A stretch of DNA of 64,000 nucleotides, from contig NZ_JBBOCJ010000001.1 in assembly GCF_038002345.1 (NCBI RefSeq), positions 4,898,001 to 4,962,000 on the forward strand. The letters run 5' to 3'. This document shows, one piece after another, positions 26,710 through 37,016 of the stretch. The DNA is from Paenibacillus sp. FSL M7-0420 (lineage in GTDB: Bacteria; Bacillota; Bacilli; Paenibacillales; Paenibacillaceae). The position numbers were made by a program, and so were the translations under genes. Numbering within the stretch: position 1 is the first letter of the stretch; every line of letters begins with the position of its first letter. Under the pieces are notes generated by a model. The model was not told the origin of the DNA. It searched no databases and saw only the letters and a program-made list of their open reading frames with translations.

Positions 26710-26757
26710 AAAAAACAGCAACGGACCTCCCTCTAAAAAGGAAGGTATCCGTTGCTG
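26710..26757 (-). terminator. Terminator of the N-glycan operon (after GH20)
   Basis: On the minus strand CAGCAACGGA (as its complement) pairs with TCCGTTGCTG over ten bases around a 22-nt loop and is followed by TTTTTT. It is 50 nt beyond the GH20 stop and next to array II. Confidence 0.9.
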
Positions 26758-26806
26758 CAATCATAAAAAATATACAATTTGTCTACTCTGCTGTCTATTC
26801 AGCCAT

Positions 26807-28309
26807 CTACTCAGCCGTATCCTTCTTCCCCAGCCAAGCCAGCTCCGCCATCGCCCGCAGCGGTCCGCGCAGGCCTGACGCTACTTCCGCTTCGCTCTGC
26901 GCTTCCGGCTTATCGCTCCAGATGGAGAAGGTGCTGCCGATGAGTTCACGCGGATAGGCTCCGGTGTATTCCTGCTTAGCTTCCCCGGTACGGTTCGGGA
27001 ACAGGCCGGGATGCCAGGAGGCGCGGATTTTCTCGCCAGTCGGATACGTGTAGCCTGCATGTTCACCCAGCACATAATACAAGTAGCCATCATTGTAGTT
27101 GATTACCTGATGCCCCTTGGTGAGAATGTCTTCCACCGGGGCCATCATCGGGTGCCACTTCGTCCAATACGTGATCTGGATGGACGGCTTGGGCGCGACC
27201 CGCTGAATCTGATCCGCACGATAGAGGCCATCATTCCAGGCACGGACGGTCCAGCCCTTCGACTCCAGATGTTCAGCAACCTCGTTAAGGTAATCAATAT
27301 AAGTATCCACGCCCGTGCCTCCGCTGATGTTCAGCACATTCCGGGCATACTCCGCAAGCTGCGGGTACTTATCGAACTCCGCGAAGTTGATGAATTCATC
27401 CCCGCCAATATGAAAATAACGGCTGCCCGCAAATAACTCCGCGTATTCGTCAATCAAATCCAGCACGAACCGGCGGGCTGCCGGATTCGTAATATCCAGC
27501 GCCCCCGGAGCCGGAGTTCCCGCTGCATCCTTAAGCAGCCACTCGGGATGAGTGCGGAGCGCCTGTCCCAGATGCCCCGGTGAATCCAATGAAGGTATGA
27601 TATCCACATGATAACGCTGTGCCTCAAGAATAATCGCCTTCATCTCCTGCTTGGTTAAAGCTTGCTCCGACACTACCTCAGGATGGCTCTCGCTCATCAG
27701 CCGGAAGCCTTCGTTCTCGGAAAAATGCAGCTGCAGCGTATTCAGCCGCAGCCGGGACATCTCTCTAATCCGCTCCAGGAGCCAGTCTTGGCTGTAGAAT
27801 TTGCGGCCAATGTCGATATGCAGCGCCCGCTCTCGAATGACAGGGTAATCGGTGATGGTGCCGCAAGGCACGGAGCCGTCATCTGCCAGCCGCTGCAGCA
27901 ATGTCCACAGACCATACATCACGGCCCGTTCACTTGACGCGGTGATCTTCGCATAAGTCCCGATGTCAATGACGTAAGCTTCCTGGCTGTCCAGGTCTCC
28001 CGCTGCTTCATGATCCGTCAGCTCAATGACGATATCGCCTGAAGCGGGCGGCTCCGCGCCCCCGTGTACAAGAGTCATGATGTAGTCAGCGGGGGTCAGA
28101 ATGCCCGAGAATTGGCCCAGAACCATAAAGACTGTTTCGTTCAGAACACTGTTATTATCCGATCTCGCATTGTCCACAATTCGCGCTTTGAACCCGGCAG
28201 ACAAGCGCCATTGTCCCCCGGCTACCGCCGCAATCTGCTGCTGTACACCGGTAAGCGGGCCGTTATTGGAGGTTTGCCGATCTAATGGTTCATCCATATC
28301 CATCCCCAT
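26807..28309 (-). CDS. GH20 beta-N-acetylhexosaminidase
   Basis: A 500-residue cytoplasmic hexosaminidase (no signal peptide) of family GH20, removing terminal beta-GlcNAc or GalNAc. An N-terminal alpha/beta GH20b-like domain (about 30-150) precedes the TIM barrel. The barrel opens 'HIDIGRKFYSQDWLLERI' and carries 'LQLHFSENEGFRL' and the catalytic pair Asp304-Glu305 in 'HIGGDEF'. It is the last gene of the N-glycan cluster, 31 nt after the GH38 gene. It could act on GlcNAc-capped antennae or on chitobiose-like remnants of imported glycans. Confidence 0.93.
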   Translation of the reverse strand: MGMDMDEPLDRQTSNNGPLTGVQQQIAAVAGGQWRLSAGFKARIVDNARSDNNSVLNETVFMVLGQFSGILTPADYIMTLVHGGAEPPASGDIVIELTDHEAAGDLDSQEAYVIDIGTYAKITASSERAVMYGLWTLLQRLADDGSVPCGTITDYPVIRERALHIDIGRKFYSQDWLLERIREMSRLRLNTLQLHFSENEGFRLMSESHPEVVSEQALTKQEMKAIILEAQRYHVDIIPSLDSPGHLGQALRTHPEWLLKDAAGTPAPGALDITNPAARRFVLDLIDEYAELFAGSRYFHIGGDEFINFAEFDKYPQLAEYARNVLNISGGTGVDTYIDYLNEVAEHLESKGWTVRAWNDGLYRADQIQRVAPKPSIQITYWTKWHPMMAPVEDILTKGHQVINYNDGYLYYVLGEHAGYTYPTGEKIRASWHPGLFPNRTGEAKQEYTGAYPRELIGSTFSIWSDKPEAQSEAEVASGLRGPLRAMAELAWLGKKDTAE

Positions 28310-28340
28310 ACTTTTCTCACCTCTTCCTTCTTCGCCTGGA

Positions 28341-31124
28341 TCAGCTCAGCCGGATACCAACCGTTGTAATCTCATGTCCGCCAAGCGGAAGCTTCAGCGA
28401 AGCGGCTCCTTCTAGCTGAAGCTCTTCACCTTCTGTTTCCAGTACATTTGAAGCATAGATGGCGGCAGCCGGAAGCGCTGGTTCCAGCTCCAGTATACAG
28501 GACTCGCCCGTCATGTTGAACCAGCGGAGCAGCACATCGCCGCGCTCTTGGTTCAGCTTCATAGAGGAGAATGCAGCGGTCCCGCCGCTCCAGCGGACGG
28601 CCGAATACACGGCAGGAATCGTTCCCGCGTGAACCTCTGCCTGCGCACAGGTCCAAGGAATCTGGAACTGGTATGCTGCAGCAGCGGCACCGAAGGTTAC
28701 GGCATCCCCGCTATGCGGCAGGAGCAACAGGTCTGCGGTCTGTTCGCCCAGGCACTGGGCTTCCGGCGTAGGAAACCAGCCCCAGTCGCCCATCTCGCCG
28801 ACACTGCGGAGCAGCGTCACGGCAATCGTATTGCGGCCATCCCGCAGAACCTCGTATTCGTGTAATCCGAGGTTAGCGACCGTCAGGCCTGCATGCTCCC
28901 CGGCAACATCCACGAAGCACTGCTGATGCTGCGCATTACTCGGGTTCTGCCATTCCGGTGCCGGCTCGTTCGGACGCTCCGCCAGCTCGAACATCGAATC
29001 TACGCGGTGCGAGGCTGCGGCCAGATCCGCAGGGAACAGCATCCGCAGACGGTGGTCTTTAGCCGTATTATCGATGAAGCTCTTCACTTCCAGCCCTTTG
29101 CCGCTACGTTCCAGTCTTAAGACAGTCCGCAGTTTAAGGGTTACTGTAGCGGCACTACGCTTAGCCTGCCGTTCCGGGTAATAGACCAGTGCCCGCTGCT
29201 CTTCTTCCAGCAGGGCATCGGCCGAAGCCGGAATCTCCCATTCATGGGTGATTTCGATGGAAGCCCGGTATGGCGTATCTTCAATAACAGCGATATCCGC
29301 GTTAAGGCCGAGAGTCGTCATCGGCACTTCACCCGCAGGCTGTCTGTACATATATTCGTTCCCGATGTCACCTGTGTTCTCATAGACACCAAGGTCACGG
29401 TAGATCTTGCCGCTCGGCTTATGCTCCAGTGTGAAGGAGCCGTCAGCCATAACCTCTACCCGCAGCGTATCGTTCTCCAGCACGTGCGCGCCTTGAACCA
29501 GCGAAGCTGGGACGGAAGCCATAGCTTCCAGGTTCGCCGCCGGAGCGCTTCCGGCAACATCAGCAGCGTTCGCTCCAAGCGGGCGAACCCAGGCATAGGT
29601 GCGCAGCCCCAGGGCAGGCACATCCGCCGCCTCGAAGGTCAGCCGCACCTTACGGCAGCTATACGGCTGGCGGAACCGGTCATCCGGCAGGTCATAGCCG
29701 AAGGACAGGCCGAGATCCTCCACCGTACAAGGAACCGGCTGGCCTTGTTCATCGACCAAGACCCGTCCGGCCAGGTCCACGGCTTTCATCAACCGGGCAT
29801 TCTCTTCAAGCGGCAGGCCTTCGCGCAGATACTGGCGGGCGGCATCCAGTTCTACGGTTACCGTGCCGGTGCGGCTCCAGCCGCTGGTATTGGTTACCAC
29901 GAGCGGAAGGGCCTCTTCGCCGTAAGCGGCGAAGCCGGAGGTATCAACCGCTGCGGTGATCGCCTGCATACTATCCGCTACAATGCCCTCGGCCATGTGA
30001 TAGCTCTTGTCGAAGCGGGTAACCATCTCACGGTGCACCTCATCCACGCTGCAGCCGCAGATGGAATCATGCGGATGGTTCTGCAGCAGCGTCTTCCACG
30101 CATAATCCAGCAGATGCTGCGGATACTCTCCGCCATGCAGCTTCGCGATCACGGCCAGCGGCTCGGCGACCTTCTCCAGCATCGCCTGACCCCGTTGGTT
30201 CAGTTGCTTCAGGTATACCCGGGCTGACGCTGTATTAACCAGCGTTCCCCAGCCGTCGGTGCGCTGGCTGCGCAGCTCGCCCTTCACAGTGGACAGACTG
30301 CGGCCGGCCAGTGAGTCTTCTACTGCCTTAATATAGTCCGGGAAGTTCGAATGAACGAAGGAGACCTCCGGGTGCAGCTTCTCCGCCGTGCGGATCGCCT
30401 CCGGCAGGTCGGTCTGCAGCGGCTGGTGATCGCAGCCGTTCATGAACAGCAGCTGGTCGGTCGCTGCATACTGCCGGGCATCGCCCAGCTTGCGCTCCCA
30501 GAAGCGGCGGGCCTCCTCTAATTCCACCGGAACCTCATTCCCGTTAGAATACCAGTTGGCGAACAGGATGCCCAGCACCTGCGAGCCGTCTGGACCTTCC
30601 CAGACCAGCTCGGAGAACGAGGATTCATAGCCGTCATCCGAGACCATATTGTTGAAGCCTGTCGGCTTCACTCCGCGCCCGAAGAAGGCATTGGTTATGC
30701 CCGCCTGCTGCATAAGCTGCGGAATCTGTCCGGTCAGACCGAACGTATCCGGGAAATAGCCGATTTTGGACACTTCCCCATAGACTGCCGCATCCTGATG
30801 ACCCAGCTGTAAGTTACGCACATTAGCTTCCGGGCTGGTCAGGAATGCATCCTGCAGAATATACCAAGGCCCGATGTAAATCCGTCCCTCCCGGATATGC
30901 TGCACCAGCCGCTCCCGGTTCTCCGGGCGGACCTGCAGATAATCCTCGATGATAATCGTCTGGCCGTCGAAGAAAAAGCTGCGGAAATCCGGGTTCTGCT
31001 CCAGCGTATCCAGCAAAGTATCCACCAGTTGAATCAGCCGGATGTGATGGCGCTCATAAGGCAGATACCATTCCCGGTCCCAGTGCGTATGCGAGATAAT
31101 ATGTGCCGTCTGTTTTGTGGTCAT
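28341..31124 (-). CDS. GH38 alpha-mannosidase (MngB-like)
   Basis: A 927-residue zinc-dependent alpha-mannosidase of family GH38. 'SHTHWDREW' at residues 11-19 supplies zinc ligands His14 and Asp16; Asp126 in 'GYFPDTFG' is the nucleophile. Length and lack of signal peptide fit the cytoplasmic bacterial MngB/SpGH38 group, which trims alpha-1,2/1,3/1,6-mannose from high-mannose glycans. The gene is 6 nt downstream of the GH130 gene and 31 nt upstream of GH20. Confidence 0.95.
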   Translation of the reverse strand: MTTKQTAHIISHTHWDREWYLPYERHHIRLIQLVDTLLDTLEQNPDFRSFFFDGQTIIIEDYLQVRPENRERLVQHIREGRIYIGPWYILQDAFLTSPEANVRNLQLGHQDAAVYGEVSKIGYFPDTFGLTGQIPQLMQQAGITNAFFGRGVKPTGFNNMVSDDGYESSFSELVWEGPDGSQVLGILFANWYSNGNEVPVELEEARRFWERKLGDARQYAATDQLLFMNGCDHQPLQTDLPEAIRTAEKLHPEVSFVHSNFPDYIKAVEDSLAGRSLSTVKGELRSQRTDGWGTLVNTASARVYLKQLNQRGQAMLEKVAEPLAVIAKLHGGEYPQHLLDYAWKTLLQNHPHDSICGCSVDEVHREMVTRFDKSYHMAEGIVADSMQAITAAVDTSGFAAYGEEALPLVVTNTSGWSRTGTVTVELDAARQYLREGLPLEENARLMKAVDLAGRVLVDEQGQPVPCTVEDLGLSFGYDLPDDRFRQPYSCRKVRLTFEAADVPALGLRTYAWVRPLGANAADVAGSAPAANLEAMASVPASLVQGAHVLENDTLRVEVMADGSFTLEHKPSGKIYRDLGVYENTGDIGNEYMYRQPAGEVPMTTLGLNADIAVIEDTPYRASIEITHEWEIPASADALLEEEQRALVYYPERQAKRSAATVTLKLRTVLRLERSGKGLEVKSFIDNTAKDHRLRMLFPADLAAASHRVDSMFELAERPNEPAPEWQNPSNAQHQQCFVDVAGEHAGLTVANLGLHEYEVLRDGRNTIAVTLLRSVGEMGDWGWFPTPEAQCLGEQTADLLLLPHSGDAVTFGAAAAAYQFQIPWTCAQAEVHAGTIPAVYSAVRWSGGTAAFSSMKLNQERGDVLLRWFNMTGESCILELEPALPAAAIYASNVLETEGEELQLEGAASLKLPLGGHEITTVGIRLS

Positions 31125-31130
31125 AATCGG

Positions 31131-32129
31131 TTACCCCTCAATCTCCAGCGGATATTCCTCCATATAGCTGATCAGCTCATCCACCGTCGTGAACGCCAGT
31201 CCAGTCACTGTATCTGCACAGCCGTAATAGATGGCAATTCGTCCGGTAGCCGCATCAGTCAATGCCGCGCAAGGGAAGGTTACATTCGGCACATCGCCTA
31301 CACATTCATACAGCTCTTCCGGGCCGAGAATATAGTTGCGCGAACGGGCTTTCACCTTCCAAGGCTGATCAAGATCCAGCAGCGCGACACCCATGCGGTA
31401 GACGAATCCGTTACAGGTGTTGATAACACCATGATAGATCAGCAGCCAGCCCTTGTCAGTTTCAATCGGAATCGGACCCGGGCCAATTTTCTTGGACTGC
31501 CACGCGGAAGCGTCACCGTCAACCGTACCCATCACATAGCGGTGCTTGCCCCAGAAGGTCAGATCAGGACTCTCACTGTAAAAAATATCACCAAACGGCG
31601 TATGCCCCGTATCACTCGGACGGCTGAGCATCGCATAATTGCCGCCAATCTTACGCGGAAGCAGCACACCATTGCGGTTATACGGCAGGAAGGCATTTTC
31701 CAGCTGGTGGAAGGTTTTGAAATCGAATGTATACGCCAAGCCGATTGTTGGGCCGTGATACCCGTTGCACCAGGACACATAATAACGGTCGTCAATCTTG
31801 CAGACACGCGGATCATAGCGGTACTCGCGCTTAGTGATCTCTTCATCGCCCTCGAAGACGATAGGCTCATGGTTGATCTTCCAGTTCACGCCGTCTTCAC
31901 TGAAGCCCGCGAAGATATCCATACTGACCGACCTCGAATCACAGCGGAACACCCCTGCGAAGCCGCCCTCAAACGGGATAACTGCCGAGTTGAATACACT
32001 GTTCGAGTTCGGAATGGCGTTGCGCGGAATGATCGGGTTGGCGGAATATCTCCATACCGGGGAATTCGTGCCCTCAGGCTTCTCCTGCCAAGGGATGTTC
32101 GGTAGTGCTTCTCCAATAATTGTGCTCAT
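31131..32129 (-). CDS. GH130 mannoside phosphorylase
   Basis: A 332-residue GH130 enzyme, a five-bladed beta-propeller that phosphorolyses beta-mannosides to mannose-1-phosphate. '[20 protein letters not shown]' near the N-terminus and '[16 protein letters not shown]' (the catalytic Asp block) are typical. The ATG at 32129 follows AAAGGAGA; an in-frame upstream start would run into the preceding gene. Between alpha-mannosidases and a GH85 endoglycosidase, the likely job is cleaving the core Man-beta-1,4-GlcNAc, as described for N-glycan phosphorylases of this family. Subfamily was not verified. Confidence 0.93.
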   Translation of the reverse strand: MSTIIGEALPNIPWQEKPEGTNSPVWRYSANPIIPRNAIPNSNSVFNSAVIPFEGGFAGVFRCDSRSVSMDIFAGFSEDGVNWKINHEPIVFEGDEEITKREYRYDPRVCKIDDRYYVSWCNGYHGPTIGLAYTFDFKTFHQLENAFLPYNRNGVLLPRKIGGNYAMLSRPSDTGHTPFGDIFYSESPDLTFWGKHRYVMGTVDGDASAWQSKKIGPGPIPIETDKGWLLIYHGVINTCNGFVYRMGVALLDLDQPWKVKARSRNYILGPEELYECVGDVPNVTFPCAALTDAATGRIAIYYGCADTVTGLAFTTVDELISYMEEYPLEIEG

Positions 32130-32167
32130 GATCAGGTCTCCTTTATCTGTAAAAAAATATGTTTGTC

Positions 32168-33487
32168 TTAGAGAATGCCTTCCTTCAGCGCCCGCAGGAT
32201 CAGCTGGGAGAACAAGCTGTTCGACCAGGCGAACCATTTGCGCGTAAACACAGCCGGATCGTCGGAGTGGAAGCCTTCATGCATATAGCCGGTATCGGCG
32301 TCAGTAGCTTCCAGCATGGCGATCACTTCCAGCCGCTCTTCCTTGCTGTCTGCCGTGATGCCTTGCATCGACAAGGCCATATGCCAGATGTAGCCCGGAG
32401 GGGTATGCGGACTGCCAATTCCCTTGGCGGCCTTGCCCTCGAAGTAGAACGGATTCTCGCTGCTCAGCGCGAACCGTCTCGTATTCTGATAGACAGGATC
32501 GTCATTGTTCAGATAGCCCAGGTACGGAATGGACATCAGGCCCGGTGTTCCGGCGTCGTCCATCAGGCTGTAATTGCCATACCCGTCAGTCTCATATGCG
32601 TAGATCGGCCCGAATTCCGGGTGGCGGTAGGTGCCGTACAGCTTGATGCCGTGATCGACCTCCTGCTCCAGCTCCTTCAGCTCGGCCAGGAAATCCAGAT
32701 CCCGGAACACCCACTCGGCGAAATCCTGCATCTGCCGCAGCGCCACCACGGCGAACATGTTCCCCGGAATGTTGTAATGGAAGTCGCAGGCATCGTCGCT
32801 GGAGCGGAAGCCGGACCAGATCATGCCGGTGTAATTGACGGGCATCCCCAGACCGCCGTTACGGATGGAATCCTCCATAATCCCGTTGTTCCGCGTGAAG
32901 CGGTACGGGGACTGCTCGGCATGATGCTGCTCGCGCTTGAACAGGTCGGTGATGACGCGCAGCATTTTTTTGAAATCAGAGGTGAAGAAATCAGTCTGCT
33001 TCGTCTCTTCCCAGTAAGCATGGGCCAGCCGGATCACGAAGCACAGCGAGTCGATCTCGAATTTGCGCTCCCACACCCAGGGCGACATCTCGGTCACATC
33101 GGCGGCATTCCAGTGCCAGTCATTGGCCGATTCATTGAACGCGTTGGCGTAAGGATCGATCAGCACATACTCTGTATGGCGCTTGATCAGCCCGCCGATA
33201 ATCCGCTGCAGGTCAGCATCTTCTGCGGCAAAAGGCACATAATGAATGACCTGCTCCACTGAATCGCGCAGCCAGCAGGCCGGGATGTCCCCCGTAATCA
33301 CAAAGGTGGTTCCGTCATCAAGCAGCTTGGTAGTCGTCTCCAGTGTATTCGGGAAGCAGTTGCGGAACAGCCGCTGGAGCTTGGGCCGGTGAGCCAGCTT
33401 CGCTTCGGCGTCGGCCAGCACGGCCTGAATGGATGACGGCAGCGTTAGCTCCGGCATCTCGATGCGGGGAAGTCTGAATTGTTCCAA
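32168..33487 (-). CDS. GH125 exo-alpha-1,6-mannosidase
   Basis: A 439-residue cytoplasmic enzyme of family GH125, metal-independent exo-alpha-1,6-mannosidases. The family blocks '[13 protein letters not shown]', '[11 protein letters not shown]', 'YANAFN' and '[12 protein letters not shown]' occur in order within the first 180 residues, on an (alpha/alpha)6 barrel. Its role with GH38 enzymes is removal of the alpha-1,6 arm of high-mannose glycans. The start is a TTG nine bases after AAGGAGA. It follows a 368-nt non-coding gap with two repeat elements, so it may be partly uncoupled from the upstream genes. Confidence 0.94.
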   Translation of the reverse strand: MEQFRLPRIEMPELTLPSSIQAVLADAEAKLAHRPKLQRLFRNCFPNTLETTTKLLDDGTTFVITGDIPACWLRDSVEQVIHYVPFAAEDADLQRIIGGLIKRHTEYVLIDPYANAFNESANDWHWNAADVTEMSPWVWERKFEIDSLCFVIRLAHAYWEETKQTDFFTSDFKKMLRVITDLFKREQHHAEQSPYRFTRNNGIMEDSIRNGGLGMPVNYTGMIWSGFRSSDDACDFHYNIPGNMFAVVALRQMQDFAEWVFRDLDFLAELKELEQEVDHGIKLYGTYRHPEFGPIYAYETDGYGNYSLMDDAGTPGLMSIPYLGYLNNDDPVYQNTRRFALSSENPFYFEGKAAKGIGSPHTPPGYIWHMALSMQGITADSKEERLEVIAMLEATDADTGYMHEGFHSDDPAVFTRKWFAWSNSLFSQLILRALKEGIL

Positions 33488-33524
33488 GGTAATAGTCTCC
33501 TTATCGCTAATCTATAATTTTAGA

Positions 33525-33614
33525 AGCTGAATTTAAAATCGAACTTAAAGCTCACTCGTCACTGCGGTGAATGTTTGGACTTCCAGCAGCTGCCCATCCC
33601 CAGATTTCTTGATG
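33525..33614 (-). repeat. Dispersed intergenic repeat, copy 3 (partial)
   Basis: On the minus strand this matches the 3' half of copy 1 (2896-3095): 'ATCAAGAAATCTGG', then 'GGAAGTCCAAAC', 'TTCACCGCAGTGACGA', and an 'AGCTTTAAGTTC' tail. It lies just ahead of the GH125 ribosome binding site and adjoins array IV. Confidence 0.75.
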
Positions 33615-33634
33615 AGAGCGGGAGTTGCGATAGG

Positions 33635-33850
33635 TTTAATTGCAAATTGTACAACTAAAGCAACTGATTTATAGCCGACAAACCGTTTAGTTGCATTTCA
33701 TACATTTAAAAATCGATAAGCTGTTAATTCTCACCCTTTTGGGCATTTTTAGTTGTACAGACTACACTTATACAATAAAAGAATGCATTTCCGCTGTTTT
33801 TAATTGTACGTTCTGCAACTATCCGAGTACCTTACACTCAGCCCCTCATG
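33635..33850. repeat. Degenerate 51-bp repeats (array IV)
   Basis: TTTAATTG/TTTAGTTG motifs start at 33635, 33686 (51 bp), 33748 (62 bp) and 33799 (51 bp), each followed by a GTAC- or TGCA-like core. The third unit can fold TTTTAgTTGTA with TATACAATAAAA into a long AT-rich hairpin. Located between the two mannosidase genes; no coding seen. Confidence 0.6.
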
Positions 33851-33855
33851 TGCTT

Positions 33856-36800
33856 CTATTCAGCATGAATAATCTTAATCGTCTTGATCTCGAACGGATG
33901 GAAGTCTAGCGTCAGCATGCCGTCTTCATCCGGCAGCAGCTCGGTCTCTTCCTCCAGCGCATTAGACAGGTAGATCGCCGAGTGCGGCAACGGCCAGCTG
34001 ATCCGCACGGTCTCGCGTCCACCGGCTGATTCATACAGCCGCAGGATGCTGCCGCGTCCGTCTTCCGCCAGCTTGACGGTATCCAGCACTACCTGCTTCC
34101 CTTCGTAGGGAAGGAAGGAGCCAGTGGACGGATGCTGTCCCGCACTTGCCTCGCAGGCTACAGCATACGAAGCATGATTCAGCTCGGCGGCCTTGCGCTG
34201 GGTATGCGCCGTACGCCAGTCTCCGGTATGCGGGTAGAGCGAATAAGTGAATTCATGCTCTCCCTGATCCGCCGAATGATCCGGCCAGCGCGGGGCGCGC
34301 AGCAGGGACAGACGGATGGTGCTGCCCTGCGTGTCATAGCCATATTTGCAGTCGTTCAGCAGGCTGACGCCGTAATCATGCTCTGACACATCGGCATAAC
34401 GGTGCCCGCAGACCTCATACTGCGCCTGCTCCCAGCTGGTGTTGCGGTGCGTGGTCCGCTCCAATGCGCCGAACGGAATCTCATACGTGGCCTTGCTGGT
34501 CACTACATCAATCGGGAAGCCAACCTTCAGCAGCTTGTGTGCTTCGTGCCACTGGACCTTCGTCTTGAAGTCGATCCGCTTGTCGGCATGGTACAGGATC
34601 AGCTCCTGTTGTATTTCCGATTGTCCGAGACTCCAGCGGAAGCTCAGCACATCACAGACCGGTCCTGAGGACAGCAGCCGCTTCTCCAGCAGAACCGCTG
34701 CTCCGGCAGGCTGCTCCTCATACCGGCTGTCAATATCCCAGGCATCCCATAGAATCGGCCGGTCATGGAAGAAATGGAGCCGGTTCAAGGCTTCCCCGGA
34801 CTTCACAATCTCACGCCCGACTTCCTTGTCATACAGGCTGATGATCTCGCCCAGCTCATTGAACTGGAGCCGGTAATAGCCGGTCTCCCAGCGATCTTCG
34901 AACGTAGCGGAGTTCGCCGCAGAGATTGAGTTGTTGCCTGCATCCGATGTATCCGCCCCCTGCTGCTCCGCTTCCCGCAGCCACACGGTTGCATAACCGA
35001 ATGCCGGAACCTCCGGCACCCGGACGCGCAGAACTGTCCGCTTTCCTGCTGTAGTCAGCTCTGCCGGAAGCCGTGTTCCGTTCCCGTCATAGACGGCGAC
35101 AGCGGCAGGCTCCACTTCAGAGGCAACCGCAAGCTGGGCCACCATATCCCGGGTCCAGCCCAGTCCGTTCAGAATGACATATGGCTGTCCTTCGCCACGG
35201 GTATCAATATCCGATACAGCAGCTTCCATGACGGACTTCAGGGTGCTCTCTCCAAGGACGAAGATGTTCTTGTATTCCTTGTCCGAAGTCTCATAGACCT
35301 CGGGAATCGACGATCCGGGGATTATATCATGGAACTGGTTCAGCAGAATCAGCTTCCAGCCTTCATGCAGGGCCTGACCTACCTCTTCCCGCCGCTGCGG
35401 CGTCAGGCGGTGTCCGCCCAGAGTCTGCCATAGCTCCGCTTCCCGGTACAGAATCTCGGCCTTGCGGTTATTGCGCTTGTTGCGAGCATGAGTTGTATAG
35501 GTTCCCCGGTGCAGCTCCAGATAGAGATCGCCCTGCCAGACCGGCAGCTCCGGCGCTGCCTGCTCGATACCTGCGAAGAAATCTGCCGCCGTGCTATAGC
35601 TAGAGGCAGGTTGACCTACCATAAGCTCTGAGCGCGACAGGTATTCCAGCATCTCCCGCGTCACGCCGCCACCGCCGTCGCCGTGTCCGTAGAGCAGCAT
35701 TTGCTCGCTGTGAACGGCTTTTTGGCGGTAGGACTGCCAGTGCTCATGGATATCCTTCGGCAGCGTACTCTCATTCACGCCATGGTTCATATAGGATAAT
35801 AGCGCTGTCCCGTCGATTCCGACCCAGTGGAACAGATCATACGGGAACAGGTTCGTGTCATTCCATCCAAGCTTCGTTGTCATGAAGTAACGGACCTTGC
35901 CGTGCTTCAGGATCTGCGGCAGAGAGGCGCAATAGCCGAAGGTGTCCGGCAGCCATTCAATCTCGGACTGCTGTCCGAACTCCTCCTGGTAAAAGCGCTG
36001 CCCGTACAGCATCTGCCGCATCAGGGATTCCCCGCTCGGAATATTCAGATCCGGCTCGACCCACATGCCGCCGACCAGCTCCCAGCGGCCTTCCTGAATC
36101 CGCGCCTTCACCTTCGCGTACAGCTCAGGATCATTGTCCTTCAGATAAGCGAACAGCTGCGGCTGGCTCTGGGCATAGCGGTATTCCGGGTACTCCTCCA
36201 TCAGGGCATGTACCGTCGAGAAGGTCCGGCTGGTCTTCCGTACGGTCTCCCGGGTAGGCCATAACCAGGCAATATCGATATGCGACTGCCCGATCATATG
36301 AATGAAGCCCTCGCTGTTGCCGCCGATGGCCTGCACCTTCGCGGCCAGCTCCTGCTCAATCTTCTCTATCTCCTTGCCAGCCAGCGAATCGTCAGGCCCC
36401 AAATTCACATAAGCATCCATCGCCTGATGCAGCGCCTCCAGCATGCGGACGCGCCGGAAGTCCTGCTCCGGCAGCAGCAGCATGGAATCCCGGATGACGG
36501 TCACCGTATACATCAGCGACTGCACCGGCAGGTTCGCTCTGACCAGCGCGGCGGTGATCGACCGGACCGGCGGCTGAATGACCGCTTGCTTGTTCAGGGG
36601 ATCATCCGGCTCAGGGATCGGATCATAGAGCTCAATCTCAAGCTCCGGGTGCCTACCGCCCGTCTCCGGGTTAAGGGAAGCATAGGTATGATTGCGGTCC
36701 AGTCCCTGCCGCGAGGCTCCGTTCACTCGCAGCAGGCCTTCGCCGCCGGAGTGGAAGATCAGTCCGGTATCCCTATCGGTCCAGTCCGCCGGGATATCCA

Positions 36801-37014
36801 GAGTAGTGCGGAAGTAATAGGTGGTGCCTTGCACACTCGGAAACAATCCGAACGATTCACTGCCAGAATAAGGCTGTGCTTCGTCATAGTGGCCCGGCTG
36901 CCGGTAGATGGTGGAGAAGACCTTCCAGTCGTCAAGCACCCGGTATTCCAACCACTGCTGCTGTGAGCACTCCCGAATGAACCGGTTAATCCGTTCGATG
37001 TTGATCTGCTCCAT
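33856..37014 (-). CDS. GH38 alpha-mannosidase (large, class II-like)
   Basis: A 1052-residue GH38 enzyme distinct from the 927-residue one. An extra N-terminal beta-sandwich of about 230 residues precedes the catalytic domain. That domain starts at 'GQSHIDIAWLWP', with zinc ligands His245 and Asp247, and has nucleophile Asp357 in 'WLPDTFGY'. This is the layout of cytosolic Man2C1/ManA-like alpha-mannosidases. No signal peptide. It starts 2 nt after the GH3 stop, clearly in the same operon. Having two GH38 enzymes suggests division by linkage. Confidence 0.95.
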   Translation of the reverse strand: MEQINIERINRFIRECSQQQWLEYRVLDDWKVFSTIYRQPGHYDEAQPYSGSESFGLFPSVQGTTYYFRTTLDIPADWTDRDTGLIFHSGGEGLLRVNGASRQGLDRNHTYASLNPETGGRHPELEIELYDPIPEPDDPLNKQAVIQPPVRSITAALVRANLPVQSLMYTVTVIRDSMLLLPEQDFRRVRMLEALHQAMDAYVNLGPDDSLAGKEIEKIEQELAAKVQAIGGNSEGFIHMIGQSHIDIAWLWPTRETVRKTSRTFSTVHALMEEYPEYRYAQSQPQLFAYLKDNDPELYAKVKARIQEGRWELVGGMWVEPDLNIPSGESLMRQMLYGQRFYQEEFGQQSEIEWLPDTFGYCASLPQILKHGKVRYFMTTKLGWNDTNLFPYDLFHWVGIDGTALLSYMNHGVNESTLPKDIHEHWQSYRQKAVHSEQMLLYGHGDGGGGVTREMLEYLSRSELMVGQPASSYSTAADFFAGIEQAAPELPVWQGDLYLELHRGTYTTHARNKRNNRKAEILYREAELWQTLGGHRLTPQRREEVGQALHEGWKLILLNQFHDIIPGSSIPEVYETSDKEYKNIFVLGESTLKSVMEAAVSDIDTRGEGQPYVILNGLGWTRDMVAQLAVASEVEPAAVAVYDGNGTRLPAELTTAGKRTVLRVRVPEVPAFGYATVWLREAEQQGADTSDAGNNSISAANSATFEDRWETGYYRLQFNELGEIISLYDKEVGREIVKSGEALNRLHFFHDRPILWDAWDIDSRYEEQPAGAAVLLEKRLLSSGPVCDVLSFRWSLGQSEIQQELILYHADKRIDFKTKVQWHEAHKLLKVGFPIDVVTSKATYEIPFGALERTTHRNTSWEQAQYEVCGHRYADVSEHDYGVSLLNDCKYGYDTQGSTIRLSLLRAPRWPDHSADQGEHEFTYSLYPHTGDWRTAHTQRKAAELNHASYAVACEASAGQHPSTGSFLPYEGKQVVLDTVKLAEDGRGSILRLYESAGGRETVRISWPLPHSAIYLSNALEEETELLPDEDGMLTLDFHPFEIKTIKIIHAE

Positions 37015-37016
37015 CT

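Noticed and set aside
26373..26736. Open frames through array II (about 112-118 codons) on both strands
   Set aside because: Same reason: the period is a multiple of three and several overlapping frames are open. One runs through a terminator hairpin.
30897..32105. 402-codon plus-strand frame opposite the GH130/GH38 genes
   Set aside because: Crosses the boundary of two well-supported minus-strand genes and has no recognisable domain; a shadow of GC-rich coding DNA. Similar long antisense frames at 5054-6433, 51236-52459 and 29244-30227 were rejected likewise.
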